Part shown: one piece after another, positions 1 to 5,403 of the stretch
Layout: each line of letters starts with the position of its first letter
Numbering within the stretch: position 1 is the first letter of the stretch
Assembly: GCA_024230695.1 (NCBI GenBank)
Contig: JAAERC010000797.1
Coordinates: 1-5,403, forward strand
Length of the DNA stretch: 5,403 nucleotides
Direction: 5' to 3'
Source of the DNA: Candidatus Zixiibacteriota bacterium
GTDB taxonomy: Bacteria > Zixibacteria > MSB-5A5 > GN15 > PGXB01
Notes under the pieces: generated by a model
The model's database searches: none
What the model saw: the letters and a program-made list of their open reading frames with translations, nothing else
Told to the model about the DNA's origin: nothing
Made by a program: the position numbers and the translations under genes

Positions 1-14
1 AAATTAAATTATTT

Positions 15-19
15 GGAGG
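15..19 (+). promoter_or_regulatory. Ribosome binding site of ppdK (GGAGG)
   Basis: GGAGG lies 5 bases upstream of the ATG at 25, in an otherwise AT-rich leader. It decides the start: the in-frame TTG at 13-15 would add only four residues and runs into the Shine-Dalgarno itself. Only 24 bases precede the ATG, so no promoter can be assessed. Confidence 0.9.
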
Positions 20-24
20 CCATT

Positions 25-279
25 ATGGTTGCGGCTAAAAAGAAGACAAACACCAAAGCGGCGAAGGCACCAAAGAAGAAAGCAAAAAAGACGCTGACAG
101 CAAAAAAGAAAACTGTTAAAAAATCTATTACACCAAAGAAAAAAACTGCAAAGGTTAAAAAGGTGAAAAAGAAAGAAACGAAAGTTAAGAAAGTAGCAAA
201 GAAACCTGTGAAAAAAACTACGAAAAAAGCGACAAAAAAGTCACCGAAAGTAGCGAAGCTTACAACAACTAAACCAGCC
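25..279 (+). other. Lysine-rich, histone-H1-like N-terminal tail of PPDK (residues 1-85)
   Basis: The first 85 residues contain 38 lysines and a single acidic residue (Glu51). The rest is mainly Ala, Thr, Val and Pro in short KK/KKK blocks such as TPKKKTAK and KKTTKKATKK. It ends just before the conserved YYFFGGG start of the PPDK fold. The composition resembles bacterial histone-H1-like and AlgP-type tails, which are disordered and bind polyanions; that similarity is compositional, not homology. It is in frame with the core, has its own good ribosome binding site, and no other ATG lies between it and the core, so it is probably translated as part of the enzyme. It is not a signal or membrane segment, since no hydrophobic stretch is present. 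Binding to DNA, RNA or polyphosphate is inference. Confidence 0.88.
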
Positions 280-2946
280 TATTATTTCTTCGGCGGCGGC
301 AAGGCCGACGGCAAATCGGACATGAAGGACTTACTTGGCGGTAAGGGTGCCGGACTTGCAGAGATGAGCCGAATCGGAATTAATGTTCCTCCCGGTTTTA
401 CTATCACTACCGAAGTATGCGATCTGTACTATAAGAACGACATGGCAATTCCTGATGATATTGATAAGGGTCTTGAAAAACAAATTGGCAAAATTGAGAA
501 ACTTGTTGGTTCAAAATTCGGCGATCCTGAAAATCCACTTTTAGTTTCAGTTAGATCAGGTGCCAAATTTTCAATGCCGGGTATGATGGATACAGTTCTG
601 AATCTTGGTCTGAACAAAGAGACTGTTAATGGTTTTGCCAAACTGAGCGGCAACGAACGTTTTGCGTGTGATAATTATCGCAGATTTATTCAGATGTTTG
701 GTAATGTTGTTCTCGACATTGATAAAGAGAAATTCGAAGATATTATTGAAGCCAAAAAGAAAGCCAGAAAAATCAAACAGGATTCATCGCTTCAGGTAGC
801 GGACCTCAATGATATCATCAAAAAATTCAAGGCGGTCATCAAACGCAAGACCGGCGAACCATTCCCGGATGATCCATACGTGCAATTACGTATGTCGCGT
901 GATGCTGTTTTCCGTTCATGGAACAATCCACGGGCGATCAGTTATCGTAAGCTGAATAATATCCCCAGTGATCTTGGAACCGCGGTAAATGTCCAGACAA
1001 TGGTCTTCGGTAATATGGGTAATACTTCCGGAACCGGTGTTGGCTTTACGCGTAACCCTGCCACTGGCAAAAAAGAATTTTACGGTGAATATCTTCTTAA
1101 TGCACAGGGTGAGGATGTTGTCGCTGGTGTGAGAACACCATTACCGATTTCCGAACTGGCCAATGAAATGCCTGCGGTTCACAAGCAATTGAAAACGATT
1201 ACTACTAAATTAGAGAAGCATTATCGTGATGTTCAGGATTTTGAATTCACAATTCAGGATGGCAAACTGTATATGCTTCAAACCAGAACCGGTAAACGTA
1301 CTGTTCAGGCGGCTTTGAAGATAGCGGTTGATTTTGTTAAAGAAAAATTAATCACAAAAGAAGAAGCTCTGATGCGGATAGAACCGGCTCATCTTGATCA
1401 TTTGTTGCATCCGCGACTTGATCCCAAAGCCAAATACAAACCGATTGCTAAAGGATTACCAGCATCACCTGGTGCGGCATCGGGTAGAGTATATTTTACC
1501 TCAGAAGATGCGGTTGCTCATGGTGGAGAAGCCAAAGGCGCGATTCTTGTCAGACAGGAAACTAATCCTGATGATATCGAAGGTATGAATGCGGCCCGAG
1601 GCATTTTGACAGCGCGTGGTGGAATGACATCACATGCCGCCGTGGTTGCTCGCGGAATGGGTAAATGTTGTGTTGCAGGTTGCGAAGCGGTTCGTGTTCG
1701 TGCGGCCAAAAAGCAGATGCAAATTGGCAAACTTATTATCAAAGAAGGTGATATAGTCACGCTTAATGGTTCAACCGGCGAAGTTATGTCCGGTGCTGTT
1801 TCGACAATCGAACCGGTCCTATCTGGTGAATTTGAAGAATATATGGGCTGGGCCGATGCGGTTAGAAAACTTGGTGTTAGAGCGAATGCCGATATTCCTA
1901 AGGATGCTATTCAGGCCAAAAAATATGGTGCTGAGGGAATTGGGCTGTGCCGTACTGAGCATATGTTCTTTGCCGAAGAAAGACTCCCGATTGTTCAAGA
2001 GATGATTCTTGCTGAATCAACCGAAGATAGAATGGTTGCTCTTGATAAACTTCTTCCTTTCCAGAAGAAAGATTTTAAGGGACTCTTCGAATCAATGAGC
2101 GGATTGCCGGTTACGATCAGAACCCTTGACCCGCCATTGCATGAGTTTTTACCGGAACGCGAAAAAGTTGAAGAAGAGCTGAAAGAGCTTGATAAAAAAG
2201 ATGATGATTATGATGAAAAGAATGATCGTCTGACTATGATTCTCAGGCGTATCGATGAGCTCAAAGAGATCAATCCAATGCTGGGTCATCGTGGATGTCG
2301 GTTAGGTATTGTTTATCCGGAAATCACCGAAATGCAGGTTAGAGCAATTGCGGAAGCGGCTTGCGAGGTAAACAAAAAAGGCAAAAAGGCTCGCCCTGAG
2401 ATCATGATACCGCTGATTGGTCATATCAATGAGTTCAGAAATCAGAAGGAAGTTGCCGAACGGATTATTCTCGAAACGATGAAAAAATATCGCGTTCGGA
2501 AGCTTGATATTTTGATCGGAACAATGATCGAGATCCCAAGAGCCGCTTTGACAGCCGATGAAATTGCCGCTGAGGCTCAGTTCTTCAGTTATGGAACCAA
2601 CGATCTGACTCAGATGGCAATGGGATTTTCACGTGACGATGCTGGCAAGTTCCTCCGTCACTATGTTGATAAAGGAATTCTGCCATGTGATCCGTTTGTT
2701 TCTATTGATCAGACCGGTGTTGGACAATTGGTTGAAATAGCCACCCAGAAGGGCCGGAAGGTCAATAAAGAATTGAAGATAGGTATCTGCGGCGAACATG
2801 GCGGCGATCCTGATTCGATTGAATTCTGTCATCGGACCGGACTCAACTATGTTTCCTGTTCACCGTTCAGGGTCCCGATTGCAAGACTGGCGGCTGCACA
2901 GGCAACAATCAAAGGGAAATCAAAAACCGCCGAACGAGATAAATAG
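25..2946 (+). CDS. ppdK: Pyruvate, phosphate dikinase with a lysine-rich N-terminal extension
   Basis: Cytoplasmic enzyme interconverting pyruvate + ATP + Pi and PEP + AMP + PPi, acting in glycolysis or gluconeogenesis. Seen, numbering from the ATG at 25 (973 aa): a basic tail at 1-85; the ATP-grasp domain from YYFFGGG at 86, with GGKGAGLAEM (Lys107), VSVRSG (Arg177), DFEF (Glu407) and QTR (Arg421); the swivel domain with GGMTSHAAVVARG, phospho-acceptor His537; and the PEP/pyruvate TIM barrel with LCRTEH (Arg643), TIRTLDPP (Arg699), IEIPRAA (Glu836), GTNDLTQ (Asn859) and GICGEHGGDP (Cys922). Spacings between these residues agree closely with what I recall for the Clostridium symbiosum enzyme (K22, R92, H455, R561, R617, E745, N768, C831). 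The core of about 888 aa is normal length (family about 875), with a few extra charged residues near 715-745. The ATG is preferred over an in-frame TTG at 13 because that TTG overlaps the ribosome binding site. It converges on the protease gene. Function is near certain; the role of the tail is unknown. Confidence 0.97.
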   Translation: MVAAKKKTNTKAAKAPKKKAKKTLTAKKKTVKKSITPKKKTAKVKKVKKKETKVKKVAKKPVKKTTKKATKKSPKVAKLTTTKPAYYFFGGGKADGKSDMKDLLGGKGAGLAEMSRIGINVPPGFTITTEVCDLYYKNDMAIPDDIDKGLEKQIGKIEKLVGSKFGDPENPLLVSVRSGAKFSMPGMMDTVLNLGLNKETVNGFAKLSGNERFACDNYRRFIQMFGNVVLDIDKEKFEDIIEAKKKARKIKQDSSLQVADLNDIIKKFKAVIKRKTGEPFPDDPYVQLRMSRDAVFRSWNNPRAISYRKLNNIPSDLGTAVNVQTMVFGNMGNTSGTGVGFTRNPATGKKEFYGEYLLNAQGEDVVAGVRTPLPISELANEMPAVHKQLKTITTKLEKHYRDVQDFEFTIQDGKLYMLQTRTGKRTVQAALKIAVDFVKEKLITKEEALMRIEPAHLDHLLHPRLDPKAKYKPIAKGLPASPGAASGRVYFTSEDAVAHGGEAKGAILVRQETNPDDIEGMNAARGILTARGGMTSHAAVVARGMGKCCVAGCEAVRVRAAKKQMQIGKLIIKEGDIVTLNGSTGEVMSGAVSTIEPVLSGEFEEYMGWADAVRKLGVRANADIPKDAIQAKKYGAEGIGLCRTEHMFFAEERLPIVQEMILAESTEDRMVALDKLLPFQKKDFKGLFESMSGLPVTIRTLDPPLHEFLPEREKVEEELKELDKKDDDYDEKNDRLTMILRRIDELKEINPMLGHRGCRLGIVYPEITEMQVRAIAEAACEVNKKGKKARPEIMIPLIGHINEFRNQKEVAERIILETMKKYRVRKLDILIGTMIEIPRAALTADEIAAEAQFFSYGTNDLTQMAMGFSRDDAGKFLRHYVDKGILPCDPFVSIDQTGVGQLVEIATQKGRKVNKELKIGICGEHGGDPDSIEFCHRTGLNYVSCSPFRVPIARLAAAQATIKGKSKTAERDK

Positions 2947-2975
2947 AACCTAAGTATATTTGGCGATTGAAATAC

Positions 2976-3004
2976 AAAAGCCCCGCATTTGCGGGGCTTT
3001 TTTT
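2976..3004 (+). terminator. Rho-independent terminator of ppdK
   Basis: A perfect inverted repeat (AAAGCCCCGC at 2977-2986, loop ATTT, GCGGGGCTTT at 2991-3000) is followed by more T, giving a seven-T run at 2998-3004. It starts 29 bases after the ppdK stop codon. Read on the minus strand the same hairpin is followed by only four T, so it could act as a weaker terminator for the convergent protease gene, whose stop is about 37 bases away. No other hairpin is evident in the 94-bp gap (2947-3040); the remainder is AT-rich. Confidence 0.93.
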
Positions 3005-3040
3005 ATATTATATGTAGAATATTAATTATTGGTTATTTAA

Positions 3041-5403
3041 TTAGTTACAGGGGCAAGGAGCAGAGCCGCCTTTGTATTTAAAATCAATCAAATATATATA
3101 ATCCAGATTATTTATGGTATCATCACAATTAACATCCCCACGATTTTCCGGGACAGTTGCCGGACCTCCTTTATGTTTATAGTTTATTAGAAATACAATA
3201 TCAAGTACATCAAATGTCTCATCATCATTAACATCCCCGCACCTATATGATGGCTGTTCCGGGATTTTTACAATATAACTATGACTATTTGTTTCGATTG
3301 ATGCTGTTCGTCCGCCGCAGAAAGCAAAACCGCCGTCAGAAGTCTGGATGATCTCCTGAGGATATTCATCACCCAGTTCATACAATGTTTCCTCCCAATG
3401 CAAATTGCCACATGCGTTTGTTTTATATAAAACAATATCTCTTGCCGTAAGACCGGCCGCATCTGTTTCGCTGGCAATAATAAGGCCGCCATCCGTTGTT
3501 ACTTTGATTCCAGACCCTATTTCATTATAAGTCTGGTAGCCAAATGTTTTTGACCAGCATTCATTGCCATCCAAATCTAACTTCAAAATAAAAACATCTT
3601 TATCTATTCTGTCTGGGGGCACAGATTTAATACTCCCGGCACAAATATACCCTTCATCTGATAATGATTCCATACTGTTTAGAACTATGGTTTTACCAGA
3701 TTGGTTATATATAACGGTTTTGGTTGAATCCAAGTTGTTATCTAACCAAAGAAAATAAGCCTCTCCGGCATTTGTTGATGCCATCACAATATAACCGCCG
3801 GAAAAACAATCAAATATCCTCTGTCCATCTTCGCGATCTGAGATTCCGTATTGACCATATTGCGCCGATTGAAGACTGTCTCCGGTTTGGTCATCTATTT
3901 TCATTATAAGAACATTACCGTCTTCTGATGGATATTCGCATGTGCCGGTGATAAGAAAATTGCCGTCAGACATTTCATAGACATCATGTCCTTTTTGATT
4001 ATAAAGCCCGCCATAGGTCCGTTCCCATAAATTTTCACCCAGTGAGTCGACCATGATCAAACAAACATCAGTGGCATTTGATACTGTCTCCAGATCGCCA
4101 ACAATTAAATAACCTCCGGCTGATGTTGGTACAAAGCGATTGGCAATTAGTTCATTGGCCGACGAATACTTAATTGATTTGGACCATTCCATACAACCGT
4201 ATGTATCTGTTTTTTGTAGATATATGTTATGATCGTTTGAAACTGAATCCATACCATTTATAAGCGTGATATACCCTCCATCTGAAATCTGACGTATATC
4301 TACCCCATTATCAGAAATATCTGTGGCATATACTTGATCCCATTCATCAGAAATATCATTGGGACAAATTACTTTTGATATATTAACGCGTCCTGATCCC
4401 ATTTTTACACTATGTTGAAGATCAAGATATGGCCGAATATTATCCACGCATAACTCCAACATCCATGATGTGACCTGTTCCGCATTCCATTGCGGCCAAT
4501 GTGACCATACTGACGCGGCAGTTGCCGCCGCAATTGGTGAGGCCATTGAGGTGCCGCTTTTTGCCGACCAATAATCATTTTCAGGCACATGATTTATATG
4601 ATAAGTACTTATAATATTTGTCCCGGGTGCTGAAATATCGATCCAGGTGCCATAGTTTGAAAAATCAGCTTTTTTGTCAAGAGAATCTGTTGCGGCCACT
4701 GAAATAACCGTAGGATATTCAAGACCATTTATATAATCCGGGACCTGTGAATTAGTATTGCCCGCAGATTTAAAAACAATGCCATCATTAGCCAAAAAAT
4801 ATGCTATCGCATCATCCAGATTTCCACTATTGTCAGACGGCCAACTGCAATTCACTATTTTGGCGCCATTATTCGCCGCGTAATAGAGTGCCTGAGCGGC
4901 CATAGCCATATTGACCTGAAAATCACCAACTCTTAAAGCCATTATTTTTACGCCATTACCCTCAACAGACATACTGCCGTTATCCCATCCGCCGGCAATT
5001 CCACAACTACCGTAACCATCATTGGTTCCAGCCGCGATGATTCCCGCGACATGAGTTCCATGTCCATCTGAATCGCGAGGATCGTTATCATCAGAATAAA
5101 AATCCCAGCCGATCCAATCATCTATAAACCCATTCGAGTCATCGTCAATACCAGATAAACCATTTTTTTCTGTCCAATTGATCCACATATTGCCGCGTGT
5201 TCCGGTTGGGTTACTATATGATGCATTAAGACCACCCAGATCTTTATGGAAATACCTGATTCCCGAATCCAGGATGGCGATGACAATATCGGAACTTCCT
5301 GTTTCGGAATCCCATCCTTCGGGAGCGTCAATATCATGATCATCGATTTTGGCAAGATGCCATTGATTGATGAATTCGGGATCATTTGGAACAATATCAA
5401 AGT
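3041..5403 (-). CDS. Secreted S8 (subtilisin-family) serine protease with beta-propeller and dockerin, 5'-truncated by the window
   Basis: Probable extracellular or surface endopeptidase. The frame is open to the window edge; 786 residues are visible (residue 1 at 5399-5401) and the start, signal peptide and any propeptide lie outside. Seen: PNDPEFINQWHL, the usual lead-in to such catalytic domains, at 5-16; catalytic Asp45 in AILDSG; an acidic, probably Ca-binding loop GIDDDSNGFIDD at 84-95; His114 in GHGTHVAG; oxyanion Asn215 in SAGN; Ser285 in GTSMASP; and GSGRVN closing the S8 domain near 335-340. Then come seven propeller-like repeats (about 351-715) and a type I-like dockerin (721-786). 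The Asp-to-His spacing (69 residues) exceeds that of subtilisin (32) because of the acidic insertion. The complete triad implies an active enzyme. Starting at the Met at 5186-5188 would remove the catalytic Asp and is wrong. Family assignment is very sure; the substrate is unknown. Confidence 0.95.
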   Translation of the reverse strand, partial: FDIVPNDPEFINQWHLAKIDDHDIDAPEGWDSETGSSDIVIAILDSGIRYFHKDLGGLNASYSNPTGTRGNMWINWTEKNGLSGIDDDSNGFIDDWIGWDFYSDDNDPRDSDGHGTHVAGIIAAGTNDGYGSCGIAGGWDNGSMSVEGNGVKIMALRVGDFQVNMAMAAQALYYAANNGAKIVNCSWPSDNSGNLDDAIAYFLANDGIVFKSAGNTNSQVPDYINGLEYPTVISVAATDSLDKKADFSNYGTWIDISAPGTNIISTYHINHVPENDYWSAKSGTSMASPIAAATAASVWSHWPQWNAEQVTSWMLELCVDNIRPYLDLQHSVKMGSGRVNISKVICPNDISDEWDQVYATDISDNGVDIRQISDGGYITLINGMDSVSNDHNIYLQKTDTYGCMEWSKSIKYSSANELIANRFVPTSAGGYLIVGDLETVSNATDVCLIMVDSLGENLWERTYGGLYNQKGHDVYEMSDGNFLITGTCEYPSEDGNVLIMKIDDQTGDSLQSAQYGQYGISDREDGQRIFDCFSGGYIVMASTNAGEAYFLWLDNNLDSTKTVIYNQSGKTIVLNSMESLSDEGYICAGSIKSVPPDRIDKDVFILKLDLDGNECWSKTFGYQTYNEIGSGIKVTTDGGLIIASETDAAGLTARDIVLYKTNACGNLHWEETLYELGDEYPQEIIQTSDGGFAFCGGRTASIETNSHSYIVKIPEQPSYRCGDVNDDETFDVLDIVFLINYKHKGGPATVPENRGDVNCDDTINNLDYIYLIDFKYKGGSAPCPCN
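3044..3241 (-). other. C-terminal dockerin domain (two Ca-binding loops)
   Basis: The last 66 residues carry two F-hand-like repeats. Both 12-residue loops, DVNDDETFDVLD and DVNCDDTINNLD, have Asp/Asn/Asp at positions 1, 3 and 5 and Asp at 12, the type I dockerin calcium pattern. Each is followed by a matching helix (DIVFLINYKHKGG and DYIYLIDFKYKGG). Cysteines flank the module (RCGDVN at the start, CPCN at the end, one in loop 2), so a disulfide clamp is possible. Dockerins bind cohesins; no cohesin is visible here. The module may anchor or oligomerise the protease. Confidence 0.88.
3257..4351 (-). repeat. Seven degenerate repeats predicted to form a seven-bladed beta-propeller
   Basis: Protein-level repeats of roughly 48-57 residues, each with three recognisable strands: an SDGGY-type strand (near 4280, 4115, 3965, 3795, 3650, 3485 and 3330), a D(V/I)xLxKxD-type strand ending in Asp/Asn, and a G-x-x-x-W-type strand (EWSKSIKY, LWERTYGG, CWSKTFGY, HWEETLYE). 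The last repeat lacks its W-type strand, while an unpaired one (EWDQVYAT) stands before the first repeat. Totals are therefore seven of each, as expected for a circular propeller closed by pairing the first strand with the last blade. Repeats 3 and 4 have lost the Trp. The fold is inferred from periodicity. Similar repeats occur in many secreted bacterial proteins and probably serve in binding. Confidence 0.72.
4375..5330 (-). other. Peptidase S8 catalytic domain
   Basis: Boundaries are approximate, from IDAPEGWDSETGSSD to GSGRVNISK. Catalytic codons: Asp at 5267-5269, His at 5060-5062, oxyanion Asn at 4757-4759, Ser at 4547-4549. The order Asp, His, Asn, Ser and the flanking motifs (DSG, GHGTHVAG, SAGN, GTSMASP) are diagnostic of subtilases. 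The usual DTG around Asp is DSG here, a conservative variant known in the family. No frameshift or internal stop interrupts the domain. Confidence 0.95.

Noticed and set aside
13..24. TTG at 13 as the ppdK start
   Set aside because: It overlaps the GGAGG ribosome binding site, which is ideally spaced for the ATG at 25.
31..276. A-rich lysine-coding stretch as a DNA-level tandem repeat or CRISPR-like array
   Set aside because: No constant repeat unit or regular spacer length is seen; the periodicity comes from Lys codons.
1394..2005. Short plus- and minus-strand open frames within ppdK (also at 429-653 and 2629-2832)
   Set aside because: They lie entirely within a well-conserved enzyme gene in other frames, show no recognisable domain, and their sequences read as out-of-frame shadows.
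3564..3909. Plus-strand small open frames antisense to the protease, and minus-strand alternatives at 3268-3492, 4405-4590 and 5122-5400
   Set aside because: Low-complexity shadow translations without domain features; the protease frame explains the region completely.
3257..4351. Propeller region as a DNA tandem repeat
   Set aside because: Repeats are visible only at protein level; nucleotide identity between units is too low for recent duplication.
1..5403. A new defence, mobile or RNA-based system linking the two genes
   Set aside because: The genes converge, belong to unrelated processes, and no mobile-element ends, tRNA, array or structured RNA is evident.

Overview
The window holds two convergent genes separated by a 94-bp gap with one clear intrinsic terminator. 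The organism is a bacterium of moderate-to-low GC. The C-terminal domain of the minus-strand protein is a paired Ca-loop dockerin with the phrasing GDVN...YLI(D/N)(Y/F)K.KGG. From memory this style is common in secreted proteins of candidate phylum Zixibacteria and related FCB-group lineages, so I suggest that origin as inference (about 50% for Zixibacteria itself).

Plus strand, 25-2946: a complete pyruvate, phosphate dikinase (PPDK, ppdK). All catalytic landmarks are present: the ATP-binding Lys and Arg, the phosphohistidine loop, the PEP-site Arg, Glu and Asn, and the C-terminal catalytic Cys. The unusual part is an 85-residue N-terminal extension that is 45% lysine and resembles a histone-H1 or AlgP-type tail. 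A strong GGAGG ribosome binding site places the start at the ATG at 25.

Intergenic, 2947-3040: a perfect GC-rich hairpin followed by seven T residues ends ppdK. It may also weakly stop the opposing gene.

Minus strand, 5403 down to 3041: the 3' part of a large secreted subtilisin-family (S8) protease whose 5' end lies outside the window. Visible order: end of a pre-catalytic linker, S8 catalytic domain with the full Asp/His/Ser triad and oxyanion Asn, seven roughly 50-residue repeats that I read as a closed seven-bladed beta-propeller, and a C-terminal dockerin. The reading frame stays open to the window edge. The internal Met at 5186-5188 is not the start, because the catalytic Asp lies upstream of it.

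The two genes look functionally unrelated: one is central carbon metabolism in the cytoplasm, the other extracellular or cell-surface proteolysis. I see no CRISPR array, RNA gene, mobile element or defence-type system here. The most noteworthy features are the basic tail on PPDK and the protease-propeller-dockerin architecture.
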